DNA of 64,000 bases, taken from Natronococcus sp. CG52. GTDB taxonomy: Archaea > Halobacteriota > Halobacteria > Halobacteriales > Natrialbaceae. The stretch lies in contig NZ_CP099391.1 in the NCBI RefSeq assembly GCF_023913515.1, positions 2,046,001 through 2,110,000 on the forward strand, in the 5' to 3' direction. The notes under the pieces were generated by a model that worked only from the letters and a program-made list of their open reading frames with translations, was not told where the DNA came from and ran no database searches. The position numbers were made by a program, and so were the translations under genes. Positions 26,129 to 34,627 of this stretch are shown piece by piece. How positions within the stretch are numbered: position 1 is the stretch's first letter; each line of letters starts with the position of its first letter.

Positions 26129-27016
26129 ATGATTCCGCCAGTCGCGAGCAAGTTCGTCGCCGGCGAAACAGCCGGCGGAGCGCTCGACCACGTTGCGGTA
26201 CTCAACCGACGGAACGTCTCGGGCATTCTCAACCTTCTCGGCGAACACTACCACGATCCCGCCAGCGCCATTTCGGACACGAACGCGTACATCGAACTGA
26301 TCGACGAGATCGCTGCGACGGACGTCGACGCCTGCGTCTCGGTGAAACCGTCCCAGATCGGCCTCGATATGGGCGACGAGGAGTTCGAAGCGAACCTCAC
26401 GAAGATCGCCGACCGCGGCGCCGAACGCGGCGTCTTCGTCTGGGTCGATATGGAAGATCACACGACGACCGACGTCACGCTCGACGTCTTCGAGTCGCTC
26501 GCCCGCCGTCACGACGGCGGTGAGCGTTCCGACGGAACGCGATCCTCGTCGGACCGATGGTCCGACGGCGGAATGGGGCTCTGCGTGCAGGCGAACCTCA
26601 AACGAACTCGCGAGGACTTGGAGCGTCTCGCCGACGTTCCGGGAAAGGTTCGACTCGTCAAGGGTGCGTACGACGAACCGGCGGACGTCGCCTACACGGA
26701 GAAAGAACGCGTCGACGAGGTCTACCGCGAGCACCTCGAGTACATGTTCGAACAGTTCGAGGACGGGATCGCGATCGGCAGCCACGATCCGGCCATGATC
26801 GCACACGTCCGACAGCTTCATCGAACGCACGGAACGCCGTACGAGGTGCAGATGCTGATGGGCGTCCGGACCGAAGCCCAGTACGAACTGGCGAGTGACG
26901 ACGTGACGGTCTACCAGTACATCCCCTACGGCGACAGGTGGATGTCCTACTTCTATCGGCGCCTCCGTGAGCGCAAGGAGAACGTCCTGTTCGCGCTGCG
27001 AGCGATCGTCAGCTAG
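26129..27016 (+). CDS. Proline dehydrogenase
   Basis: A 295-residue FAD-dependent PRODH of the monofunctional, TIM-barrel type, oxidising proline to P5C and passing electrons to the membrane quinone pool. Recognisable parts are RNVSGILNLLGEHY, CVSVKPSQIGLD, FVWVDMEDHTTTD, VRLVKGAYDEP, IGSHDPAMI and the FAD-site tail YIPYGDRWMSYFYRRLRE. Length matches PutB-type enzymes. An acidic/Ser-rich insert near residues 130-148 is less conserved. Together with the aldehyde dehydrogenase it converts proline to glutamate. A MITE remnant begins right after its TAG stop. Confidence 0.95.
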   Translation: MIPPVASKFVAGETAGGALDHVAVLNRRNVSGILNLLGEHYHDPASAISDTNAYIELIDEIAATDVDACVSVKPSQIGLDMGDEEFEANLTKIADRGAERGVFVWVDMEDHTTTDVTLDVFESLARRHDGGERSDGTRSSSDRWSDGGMGLCVQANLKRTREDLERLADVPGKVRLVKGAYDEPADVAYTEKERVDEVYREHLEYMFEQFEDGIAIGSHDPAMIAHVRQLHRTHGTPYEVQMLMGVRTEAQYELASDDVTVYQYIPYGDRWMSYFYRRLRERKENVLFALRAIVS

Positions 27017-27017
27017 C

Positions 27018-27089
27018 GTAGCCGCCGAAACGCTACGCACCCGATCGCACAGCCGCCGTGCGACCGGTGTGTGAATCGTTTCAGTTGGC
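27018..27089. mobile_element. Degraded MITE copy abutting the PRODH stop codon
   Basis: The right half (ending TGAATCGTTTCAGTTG) is the reverse complement of the left part of the element at 19808-19930, with one mismatch over about 30 bases by eye. The left half (GTAGCCGCCGAAACGC...) matches its other end more weakly. Internal complementary parts around CGATCGCAC and GTGCGACCG form a hairpin. Confidence 0.7.
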
Positions 27090-27138
27090 GCGAGAGCTGC
27101 CCGACAGCTTCTTTGGAACGCCCCGAGCAGGGAGCGGT

Positions 27139-27525
27139 ATGCAGTTTCTCGTCGGCACTGACTCCGTACACACGACCGCAGCGATCTGTAACTACCTCGA
27201 GCGGCGAGCGACTCCCGAGGACGACGTCAGCGTGATCGCCGCGTTCCCACCCGACGACCGGAGCGTCCGACGTGACGGGCAGGAGGCGCTGAACGTCGCA
27301 CCCGTTCGCCTCGCGACCGTCGGAAGAGTCGAGACCGACCTCCGGGAGGGAGAGCCCGTGTCGATCGTTCTCGAGGCCGCCGACGAGGTCGACGCCGACG
27401 AGATCATCGTCGGTTCCCGCGGCGGTACGCCGGGGTCGGCCGCGGCGGTCGGGTCGTCGACGCAGGATCTTCTCGAGGATGCGTCGTGGCCAGTCGTCGT
27501 CGTTCCGATCCCCGAACTCGACTGA
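27139..27525 (+). CDS. UspA-family protein
   Basis: A 128-residue single UspA domain. The start MQFLVGTDSVHTTAAICNYL and the end DEIIVGSRGGTPGSAA...VVVVPIPELD match the family, including a nucleotide-binding-like GSRGG loop. ATG 27139 is chosen because the upstream in-frame part lies in the MITE remnant. It is close to the proline genes but separated by the element, so co-regulation is doubtful. Confidence 0.8.
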   Translation: MQFLVGTDSVHTTAAICNYLERRATPEDDVSVIAAFPPDDRSVRRDGQEALNVAPVRLATVGRVETDLREGEPVSIVLEAADEVDADEIIVGSRGGTPGSAAAVGSSTQDLLEDASWPVVVVPIPELD

Positions 27526-27537
27526 ACGCGAGCGTTC

Positions 27538-27619
27538 ATACGGTCGGTTGAAAGTCATTTCCCGTTCGATCGCGATACGGTGCTGTGATCGAGCGGCAAA
27601 TCGTTTCAACCGGGCGTAT
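27538..27619. repeat. 82-base palindromic element at the MATE stop codon
   Basis: Inverted ends ATACGGTCGGTTGAAA and TTTCAACCGGGCGTAT enclose a hairpin with shared inner motifs GTCATTT and AAATCGTTTCA. The last T belongs to the reverse complement of the MATE TGA stop codon. A second copy of the same length and layout is at 47302-47383. Possible roles are terminator, RNA-stabilising structure or MITE. Confidence 0.75.
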
Positions 27620-29130
27620 CAGTCGTCGGCGGGTGCCGCGTCCGGTCGGTAGCCCCGGCTGATCACCTTCCACTGCCCGGTCGAGAACCGGTAGTAGTTG
27701 ATCGCGGCCGGGGCGGCGGTCTCGGCGACGAAGGCGAGGTACAGCCCCGTCAGACCGAGCGCCGGAATCGAGACCCCGGGAACGGTCAGGCCGAGCACCG
27801 GAACCGACAGCGACGGGATCGTGAGCCCTGCGGCGCCGAGGTACGCCAGCGGGATCGCGAGCCCGAACATCCCGACGAGTTGGCTGTAGAAGGGCCAGCG
27901 CGTGTCGCCGCTGGCCTTGAGCGCGCCGTCGGCGCCCGTCGAGACGCCCTTCAGGATGACGGCGAGGCAGGCCGCGTAGATGAGCGAGACCGCGGTTGGG
28001 ATCGAGAGTTCGGCCGGATCGTCGGTAAAGAGGAGAACGATCGGCTCCGCGGAAACGAAGACGATCACGGCCGCGACGACGTAGATGGCGACGGCGAACC
28101 GGATGATCTCCCGGCCGTACCGTTCCGCCTGGACTTCGTCGCCGCCGCCGAGTTCCTGGCCGACGAGGCTCGAGGCAGCCAGCCCGAAGCCCCAGCCAGG
28201 GGTGTTCATCAGCCCCCAGATACGTCGGGCGATGACGTAGGCGGCGACGACCTGCGGGCCGAAGAGCGCGACGATGGCGAGCATCGGGAACTCGGCGATC
28301 GTCCAGACCGACTTCGTCCCCAGCACGGGGAGGCCGATCGTTGTCAAATCCCGGACGGTCTCCGCGTGGAAGTAGCTCCCGAAGGGGTCGATGCTGACCG
28401 GGAACGTGCCCACGCCGGGGAGCCAGCCCGCGACGAGCCCCAGGGCGAAGGTCGCGGTGACGACGACGTTCGCGAGGACGGTTCCCATCGCCGCGCCGGC
28501 GACGCCCAGTCCGAGCCCGAAGATGAGAATCGCGTTGAGCGCGATGTTGGCGACGGCGCCTCCCGCGCGGACGATCATCGGCGTCCAGGCGTCGTCCATC
28601 CCGACGAACGTGCGGCTGCCGATGAGGTTGAGACCGGCGAAGGGAATGCCGAGACCGACGATCTGCAGGTACGTCGCGCCCAGATCGATCGTCTCGGGAT
28701 CGTTACCGATTAGCGAGATTAGCTCGGCCGGATAGGTCCAGAACACGGCCGTAACCGGCAGCGTGAGGAGGATGACCAGAACGGTACTGCAGCGGACGGC
28801 CTGTCCGAGCGAATCGAACGATTCGGCGCCGTAGCGCTGGGAAACGAGCGCGATCGTCCCGCCGGCGACGCCGCCGCCGATGGCGAAGGCGAGCCCCCAG
28901 AACGGCGAGGCGAAGCCGACGCCGGCGATCGCCGTGGAGCCGACTGCGACGCCGACCATCGCGACGTCGACGGCGTTCTTCGACATCCGCGCGAGCCCGG
29001 TGACGACGCGGGGCCACGCGAGGTCCGTCGTACGCTGCGCTCGCTCGGCCTCGATCAGGCCGAGACGGGCAAGCGCGAGCCCGATCCAGAGGATAACCAG
29101 CCGGATCGGGTTGGGAACGCGACGAACCAC
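27619..29130 (-). CDS. MATE-family multidrug/toxin exporter
   Basis: A 503-residue membrane protein with about 12 helices in two MatE repeats. Repeat one runs from TGLARMSKNAVDVAMVGVAV to about residue 210; repeat two starts near GLPVLGTKSVWTIAEFPMLA at 240 and contains GFGLAASSLVGQELGGGD, the typical second-repeat signature. Exports cationic drugs or metabolites using Na+ or H+. The stop codon is fused to a palindromic element. A stand-alone gene. Confidence 0.93.
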   Translation of the reverse strand: MVRRVPNPIRLVILWIGLALARLGLIEAERAQRTTDLAWPRVVTGLARMSKNAVDVAMVGVAVGSTAIAGVGFASPFWGLAFAIGGGVAGGTIALVSQRYGAESFDSLGQAVRCSTVLVILLTLPVTAVFWTYPAELISLIGNDPETIDLGATYLQIVGLGIPFAGLNLIGSRTFVGMDDAWTPMIVRAGGAVANIALNAILIFGLGLGVAGAAMGTVLANVVVTATFALGLVAGWLPGVGTFPVSIDPFGSYFHAETVRDLTTIGLPVLGTKSVWTIAEFPMLAIVALFGPQVVAAYVIARRIWGLMNTPGWGFGLAASSLVGQELGGGDEVQAERYGREIIRFAVAIYVVAAVIVFVSAEPIVLLFTDDPAELSIPTAVSLIYAACLAVILKGVSTGADGALKASGDTRWPFYSQLVGMFGLAIPLAYLGAAGLTIPSLSVPVLGLTVPGVSIPALGLTGLYLAFVAETAAPAAINYYRFSTGQWKVISRGYRPDAAPADD

Positions 29131-29227
29131 GAGAATCGAGTGTCCGTAACCAGGCCCGATAAAAAGGCCTTCTCGAGCCGGCAGAGGGATCCGGTTTCGA
29201 ATCGATACACGCTACCGACTCGCACGC

Positions 29228-29629
29228 TCACTCGACGACGAGCACGGGTCGCGAGGACTCCGTCGCGACCTGGCTGGAGACGCTCTTACGAAGGAATCGT
29301 TCGAGACCCCGGTTTCGACCCATAACGATGAGGTCGACGTCCTGTTCGTCGGCGTAATCGAGAATCGCACGGTGACGAAGCCCGTGGGTGACCGTCGTTC
29401 GAACGTCGTCGACGTCCGCCTCGCTCGCGCGTGAAGCGACGTACGACACCGCTTCCTCGCCCGCAGGCTCGAGGTCGTCGAAGTCCATTCCGGGCGCGAT
29501 TTCGGCCGAGTTGATGACGTACAGTGCGTGCAGCGTCGCGTCGTGGACGCGCGCGAGTTCGATCGCCTCCTCGATCGCTCGCTCGGTGTTCTCGCGGCCG
29601 TCCGTGGGGATCAGAATCGCGTCGTACAT
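29228..29629 (-). CDS. Universal stress protein (UspA)
   Basis: A 133-residue UspA-domain protein: start MYDAILIPTDGRENTERAIE and the ATP-type loop VMGRNRGLERFLRKSVSSQVA. The loop matches the G-x2-G-x9-G-S/T type only partly (GRNRGLERFLRKSVSS), so nucleotide binding is possible but unproven. ATG 29629 is preferred over an upstream in-frame ATG because the domain begins there. Confidence 0.9.
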   Translation of the reverse strand: MYDAILIPTDGRENTERAIEEAIELARVHDATLHALYVINSAEIAPGMDFDDLEPAGEEAVSYVASRASEADVDDVRTTVTHGLRHRAILDYADEQDVDLIVMGRNRGLERFLRKSVSSQVATESSRPVLVVE

Positions 29630-29789
29630 GGGAAGACGTTCGACGGGAACGAACAAAAGCGTCCAGCCGACCGTCGCCCGTTGGCGGGTGCGAAACGGTC
29701 GGTAGGCGGCGGACGCCCGATCGAAACCACCGCGTTCGAACGGGTAGCGGACAGCTACTTAATTCAGCGGTTCGTGAACGAATTTCCCG

Positions 29790-30995
29790 ATGAGCGACGA
29801 AATCCCGTTGTTCGAAATCGCCTGGGACGAACGTGACGTAAAGAACGCGGTCGACTCGATCACGCGCGGCTCGTTCTGGGCCAACGGTCCCTACATCGAA
29901 GAGTTCGAATCCGGTCTCGAGGCCTATCTCGGCGTCGAACACGCGGTGACGGTCAACTCCGGGACGACGGCGCTGGTCGCTGCCCTCGAGGCTCACGGAA
30001 TCGGGGAAGGCGACGAGGTCATCGTCCCCGCATTCACGTTCATCGCGACGGCGAACGCCGTTCGCCTCGCCGGTGCGCGACCGGTATTCGCGGACATCGA
30101 GTCGGAGACGTACGGCCTCGATCCGGCCGCCGTCGCCGAGAACGTCACCGAAGACACGGCTGCCATCATGCCGATTCACCCGTACGGTGCGCCCTGTCGG
30201 ATCGGCGCCCTCGCCGACATTGCTTCCGACGCGAACGTTCCGCTGATCGAGGACGCGGCCGAGGCGTTCGGGAGCGAGTATCGCGGGCGCGCGCTCGGAA
30301 CGATCGGCGACACCGCGACGCTGAGTTTCTGCCAGAACAAGGTCCTTCCGACCGGAGAGGGCGGCGCCGTCGTCACCGACGACGACGAACTCGCCCGGCG
30401 ACTCGAGCGATTCCGCTCGCACGGGCGCGCTTCCGAGGACTACTTCAGTTCAGCCGGGAGCGGCGACTACGTCGCACTCGGCACGAACGTGCGAATGTCC
30501 GACCTCGTAGCGTCCGTCGGCTGTGCGCAACTCGAGAAGGTCGACGAACTCATCGCGGAGCGCCGACGGGTCGCAGCGCGCTACACCGCGGGATTGACCG
30601 ACGCACCCGGCGTCGAACCACACACGGCCGTCGACGGAGATACGCACGTCTACCAGCTCTTTACCGTGACACTTGGCGCGGACGTGGATCGCGACGCCGT
30701 TATCGACACGTTAGCCGAACGGAGTATCGCCTCGAAGGTCTACTGGGATCCGCCGGTTCACCTAACGCACGCCTACCGGGAGCGCTACGGTTACGAACGG
30801 GGCCTCCTTCCGGTAACGGAAGGGGTTAGTGAGCGCGTTCTCTCCCTGCCGATTCATCCGGAACTTCGGAACCGCGAGGTCGATCGTATCGTCGCCGCCG
30901 TTCGCGACGGAGTCGAACGCGGACGAGCCGCATCGGTGACCGCTCGAGCCGCGAGCCAACCCCTCGACGATGACGACGCTCGGACGGAACGGTAA
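29790..30995 (+). CDS. DegT/DnrJ/EryC1/StrS aminotransferase
   Basis: A 401-residue PLP-dependent sugar aminotransferase. The cofactor Lys is Lys184 in FCQNKVLPTGEGGAV; the PLP phosphate loop is NSGTTALVAAL at 56-66 and the ring-stacking region is FIATANAVRLAGARPVFAD. It adds an amino group to a keto-sugar nucleotide for surface glycans. The epimerase-type gene that follows 73 bases downstream is a plausible pathway partner. A Ser/Thr/Asp tail after residue 380 is low complexity. Confidence 0.94.
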   Translation: MSDEIPLFEIAWDERDVKNAVDSITRGSFWANGPYIEEFESGLEAYLGVEHAVTVNSGTTALVAALEAHGIGEGDEVIVPAFTFIATANAVRLAGARPVFADIESETYGLDPAAVAENVTEDTAAIMPIHPYGAPCRIGALADIASDANVPLIEDAAEAFGSEYRGRALGTIGDTATLSFCQNKVLPTGEGGAVVTDDDELARRLERFRSHGRASEDYFSSAGSGDYVALGTNVRMSDLVASVGCAQLEKVDELIAERRRVAARYTAGLTDAPGVEPHTAVDGDTHVYQLFTVTLGADVDRDAVIDTLAERSIASKVYWDPPVHLTHAYRERYGYERGLLPVTEGVSERVLSLPIHPELRNREVDRIVAAVRDGVERGRAASVTARAASQPLDDDDARTER

Positions 30996-31068
30996 CCACC
31001 GACTGACACTCACCCCAACCGACGCATAACAAAGGGGACAGATCGGGGTGTTCTGACTATGCCGCGCC

Positions 31069-32526
31069 GTGTCGTCGTCGGACCGACGAACCGGCGCCGC
31101 TGCATCCGTAACTATGAGATGGCCAGTGATCACAGCGGAGGGAGCGTCGATCCGTGACGCGATTGTTCGGATCGATCGATCGGAAGGGAAGGGTATCGTC
31201 GTCGTCGACGAGCAACGTCGACCCGTGAGAACCGTGACGAGCGACCGACTCAGGCGAGAACTGTACGAGGGCGCGACGCCGGCGACGCCGATTTCGTCTG
31301 TCGTCGACGACGCGCCCCCCGGACGAGCGGCGAGCGACAACCGCTCTCTCGACGTGGCGGCCGGTGGGCTCGAGACCGGAGCGACTGCCGCGCCCGATTC
31401 GGGATCGGACGCCGTCGAAACCGTTCTCGTGGTCGGCGGCGCCGGCTACGTCGGCTCGGTGCTCTGTCGAATCCTGCTCGAGGAGGGGTTCGCGGTTCGC
31501 GTTCTCGATCCGCTCATGTACGGCGACGCCGGCGTCGCAGAGCTCGCGGATCACGACCGGTTCACGCTCCACCGGGGTGACGCCCGGTCGCTCGAGACGG
31601 TGCTGGACGCGATCGAAGGAGTCGATGCCGTCGTCCACCTCGGCGGAATCGTCGGCGACCCGGCGACCGAACTCGATCCCCGAAAGACCCTCGAGTACAA
31701 CCTCCACTCGACGCGACTGCTCGCGTCCGTCTGCAAGTACCACCAGCTCAACCGGTTCGTATTCGCCTCGACCTGCAGCGTCTACGGAAAGAGCGAGAAC
31801 GCAGCCGGGCGACTGGCCGAAGACGACGAACTCAATCCGGTCTCGCTGTACGCGCGGATGAAGATCCAGTCCGAGCGACTGCTCCGCGATCTCGCGGACG
31901 AACAGTTCTCGCCGACGATCCTCCGCATGGCGACGGTCTACGGCTACTCGCCCCGGATGCGGTTCGATCTCGTCGGAAATATCCTTCCCGCGAAGGCCCA
32001 CGAGCAGGGTGTCATCCCCGTCTTCGGCGGCGACCAGTACCGGCCGAACGTTCACGTCGAAGACGCCGCGAGCACCTACGTCGACTGTCTGACCGCACCG
32101 CTCGAGGACGTCGCCGGCGAGGTGTTCAACGTCGGCTCGAACGAGCAGAACTACCGAATCGACGAACTCGCGACGGTCGTCGCGGACGCGTTCCCGGACG
32201 CCGAGATCGAGTATCACGAGGAGCAAACCGACGAGCGAAGCTACCGCGTCGAGTTCGAGAAGATCCGATCGGCCCTCGAGTTCGAACCCGAGCGGACCAT
32301 CCGCGATCACTGTCTCGAACTGAAGGTGGCGTTTGAGAGCGACGAGTTTCCGGCGCACACCTCGACCCGGTTCAGCAACTACGCGACGCTCGAGAGCGCC
32401 CCCTCCTTCGAGGAGACGGAGGCGGTGATCGACGAACACGAACCCCCTACGTTCGACGAACGGGACGAACGGACGCCCACTCCCGACGCGCGGAGTGACG
32501 GCAAGCAGTCGACCGGAATGCACTGA
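31069..32526 (+). CDS. CBS-like domain fused to NAD-dependent epimerase/dehydratase
   Basis: A 485-residue fusion. Residues 15-85 (RWPVITAEGASIRDAIVRID; GIVVVDEQRRPVRTVTSDRL) resemble a single CBS motif. After a linker, residues 118-430 form an extended SDR with Rossmann motif VVGGAGYVGS, catalytic FASTCSVYG and SLYARMKIQ (YxxxK). The C-terminal 55 residues are acidic, Pro/Thr-rich and probably disordered. The CBS-like part might bind a nucleotide and tune the enzyme. It follows the DegT aminotransferase, suggesting one sugar pathway. An alternative start is ATG 31114. Confidence 0.88.
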   Translation: MSSSDRRTGAAASVTMRWPVITAEGASIRDAIVRIDRSEGKGIVVVDEQRRPVRTVTSDRLRRELYEGATPATPISSVVDDAPPGRAASDNRSLDVAAGGLETGATAAPDSGSDAVETVLVVGGAGYVGSVLCRILLEEGFAVRVLDPLMYGDAGVAELADHDRFTLHRGDARSLETVLDAIEGVDAVVHLGGIVGDPATELDPRKTLEYNLHSTRLLASVCKYHQLNRFVFASTCSVYGKSENAAGRLAEDDELNPVSLYARMKIQSERLLRDLADEQFSPTILRMATVYGYSPRMRFDLVGNILPAKAHEQGVIPVFGGDQYRPNVHVEDAASTYVDCLTAPLEDVAGEVFNVGSNEQNYRIDELATVVADAFPDAEIEYHEEQTDERSYRVEFEKIRSALEFEPERTIRDHCLELKVAFESDEFPAHTSTRFSNYATLESAPSFEETEAVIDEHEPPTFDERDERTPTPDARSDGKQSTGMH

Positions 32527-32987
32527 TCCCGACGGGTTCGAACAGTAGCCGACGACCTCGAACGGCTCAGACCCGCTCGACGATCGTCGCGGCTGGTCCG
32601 CCCGTCCGACGACGGCGGTCCTTGGTTACCGCGGTTGGCTGACGGCTCCTCGTTCTCGTCGGTGTGTTTTGTCATCGATTCGCTTCCCGCCTCGCCGCGC
32701 GGATGGGTCGAAAAAGCGTCCGACACCGTTCTAACCGCTGGACCGGTTTTCCGGCTCGAGTGCGGAGTATTACTCGCCGACACACCGCCGGTGGTGGTCG
32801 ACGGTCCGTTTCGCCGTACCACCGCTCGAACTCCGGAAACACAGCCACTGACCGATCGGAACCGATCGGTCTCGGCGATGCGCCCGCTGCCCCTCGACGT
32901 CGCCGACGGAAATCCGTGCACTTAAACCTGTGCCCGCGAAATGAGTACTCGAACGATCACGTCGCTCCCGTAACCGACGCTGGTGTT
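32527..32987. other. Non-coding region upstream of 5S rRNA
   Basis: No protein-like frame; the open frames are short and of non-acidic composition. A TATA-like CTTAAAC at 32921-32927 could start 5S transcription about 90 bases before the mature RNA. Confidence 0.5.
32921..32927 (+). promoter_or_regulatory. Possible promoter of the 5S rRNA gene
   Basis: CTTAAAC, preceded by a purine-rich GGAAAT-like stretch that could serve as BRE, lies about 90 bases upstream of the 5S sequence. It would place the start site near 32950, before the tRNA-like element. Confidence 0.35.
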
Positions 32988-32990
32988 CAC

Positions 32991-33015
32991 GACGGTTCGA
33001 TTCCGTCGGTCGGCG
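32991..33015 (+). ncRNA. tRNA-like processing element upstream of 5S rRNA
   Basis: A perfect T-arm-like hairpin: stem GACGG/CCGTC (32991-32995 and 33003-33007) with the seven-base loop TTCGATT, followed by eight bases (GGTCGGCG) placed like a tRNA acceptor 3' strand, ending exactly where 5S begins. In Haloferax volcanii the 5S 5' end is reported to be cut by tRNase Z at a tRNA-like element, and this hairpin fits that role. No complete tRNA can be folded, since no 5' acceptor partner is found upstream. Confidence 0.6.
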
Positions 33016-33137
33016 TTACGGCGGCCACAGCGGCGGGGTTCCTCCCGTACCCATCCCGAACACGGAAGATAAGCCCGCCTGCGTTTCGGTCAGTACTGGA
33101 GTGCGCGAGCCTCTGGGAAATCCGATTCGCCGCCCCC
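33016..33137 (+). rRNA. 5S ribosomal RNA, isolated gene
   Basis: About 122 bases matching haloarchaeal 5S rRNA: 5' TTACGGCGGCC, then GTACCCATCCCGAACACGG, AGTACTGGAGTGCGCGAGCC, CTCTGGGAAATCC and 3' TTCGCCGCCCC, which pairs with the 5' end. No 16S or 23S sequence lies within the window on either side, so it is outside a normal rRNA operon. It may be an extra expressed copy or a relic; the intact stems and the tRNA-like element favour a functional gene. Confidence 0.93.
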
Positions 33138-33557
33138 ACTCATACTCCTATTTCGCGCACCTGCTGAGCGGCCGTACCGGCCCTCGAAGCGCCGGTGTCG
33201 TTTCGACGCTCGAGTGTCCTCTCGCGTAGCTGTCCGCCGGCCGAACGAACGACTTGAGAGGCGAGTCCGACTATCGGAACGAGCGACGAACGCGCTCTCC
33301 GGGAGCAGCGACGACGCTCTCGGTTTCCGTTCCGAGTTGGCAACCCCTGCAGAAGTGGTGGTGAGTAACTCGAGACGAGAACTCCCATCGGACTCGAGTA
33401 CCGATACGACAGCCACAGTATACTAACGAAACTATCCTGAAGTACGGATGGGCGGGGAATCGGTTCCGTACTGCGATCGGGTCCTCTACGCTGACTCTCC
33501 GTATACTTATCAACACCGAGAAACGTTATTGCCACTGCCGACCTACTAGGTGTTGGC
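33138..33557. other. Non-coding region downstream of 5S rRNA
   Basis: No supported gene. A TATA-like GTATACTTATC near 33501-33511 lies about 50 bases before the next coding start and may be its promoter. The rest has no recognisable signal. Confidence 0.45.
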
Positions 33558-33998
33558 ATGGCCGCACAAACACACACCACCGTCGAAGAGAACGAGCGAC
33601 TCTCCCGCCGGGTTCCGGAAGAGATCGCAACGGAGCGCAATCTCGAGTTGATCGACGAACTGTACGCCGCAGACGCCGTAGAACACCTTCCGATGGGGGA
33701 CACTCGAGGACTAGACGAGATCCGGGCGGACTTCGAGCGATTCCTCGAGGCGTTTCCGGACTTCTCGGCAACGGTCGAGGACAGCGTCGCCAGCGGGGAC
33801 ACCGTCGCGATGCGCGTCACGCTTCGGGGGACCCACGAGGGACCGTTTATGGGAATAGAACCGACGAACCGCACGTTCAAGGTATCGAACATGGTCTTCA
33901 CGCGCGTTCGAGACGGGAAGATCGTCGAACGATGGGTGCAGCCGGACATGCACGGGATGCTTCGGCAACTCGGCGTCGTCGAATCGCCGATCGCGTAG
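33558..33998 (+). CDS. SnoaL-like ester cyclase family protein
   Basis: A 146-residue protein with the cone-shaped SnoaL/NTF2-like fold: NLELIDELYAADAVEH, GLDEIRADFERFLEAFPDFSATVED, then VAMRVTLRGTHEGPFMGIEPTNRTF and IVERWVQPDMHGMLRQLGV. Such proteins cyclise polyketides or act on small aromatic or ester substrates; many have unknown substrates. Typical family length. No operon partner within 70 bases. Confidence 0.88.
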   Translation: MAAQTHTTVEENERLSRRVPEEIATERNLELIDELYAADAVEHLPMGDTRGLDEIRADFERFLEAFPDFSATVEDSVASGDTVAMRVTLRGTHEGPFMGIEPTNRTFKVSNMVFTRVRDGKIVERWVQPDMHGMLRQLGVVESPIA

Positions 33999-34071
33999 TG
34001 CGATTCGACGTCCGGTTTTCCGACGGTACCGACCGGGTTGATAGCGCTGCTCAGCCTCCGTAGCCCTGATC

Positions 34072-34575
34072 ATGACGCAGAATCACTCGGAATCCGACGA
34101 CGAAGCGCGACGGTCGCGACCATCGACCGAGGCGAGTTACGGCATTCCCGAGCGCGAGGACGGAATGCTCCCCTGGACGTTCGTCGAAGAGAAAATGCGC
34201 ACAGATCAGCGCTACTGGGTGACGACGATCTGTCCTGATGGAGTTCCACACGCGCGGCCGACGTGGGGCGTCTGGGTCGACGGAACGTTCTACTGCGGCG
34301 GCGGCGAGCGGACGCGCTGGGTTCGGAACCTCTCGCGGAACAGTGATATCGTGATCCATCGAGAGGATGCAGAGGAGGTCGTCATCATCGAGGGGACCGC
34401 ATCGCGTCTCGACGCCGAAACGGGAGACTCCGCGCTCGTCGAGCGGATCGACGCGGCGTACGAGGAGAAGTACGATATCGACCACGGAACGCCGTTTTTC
34501 GGCGTTCGTCCCGACGTCGTGTTCGCCTGGTCGGAGTATCCCACCGACGCGACTCGATGGACGTTCTCGGAGTAG
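34072..34575 (+). CDS. Pyridoxamine 5'-phosphate oxidase-fold flavin-binding protein
   Basis: A 167-residue split-barrel protein of the PPOX/F420-FMN reductase superfamily. Motifs are RYWVTTICPDGVPHARPTWG and WVDGTFYCGGGERTRWVRNL, followed by EEVVIIEGTAS. It probably binds FMN or F420 and reduces or oxidises a small molecule, exact substrate unknown. The first 35 residues are hydrophilic and variable. Confidence 0.88.
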   Translation: MTQNHSESDDEARRSRPSTEASYGIPEREDGMLPWTFVEEKMRTDQRYWVTTICPDGVPHARPTWGVWVDGTFYCGGGERTRWVRNLSRNSDIVIHREDAEEVVIIEGTASRLDAETGDSALVERIDAAYEEKYDIDHGTPFFGVRPDVVFAWSEYPTDATRWTFSE

Positions 34576-34627
34576 TGTGTTTGTTATTGCCTAGCAAAGT
34601 ATTTTCGTTCGGCCGACCACTAGGTGC

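Noticed and set aside
32635-32925. 96-codon plus-strand frame before 5S rRNA
   Set aside because: Ser/Thr/Pro/Arg mixture without domain features, and overlapped by an equally long antisense frame; no support.
32991-33015. tRNA gene suggested by a perfect T-arm
   Set aside because: No anticodon arm, D-arm or 5' acceptor partner can be found in the preceding 90 bases; better explained as the tRNA-like 5S processing element.
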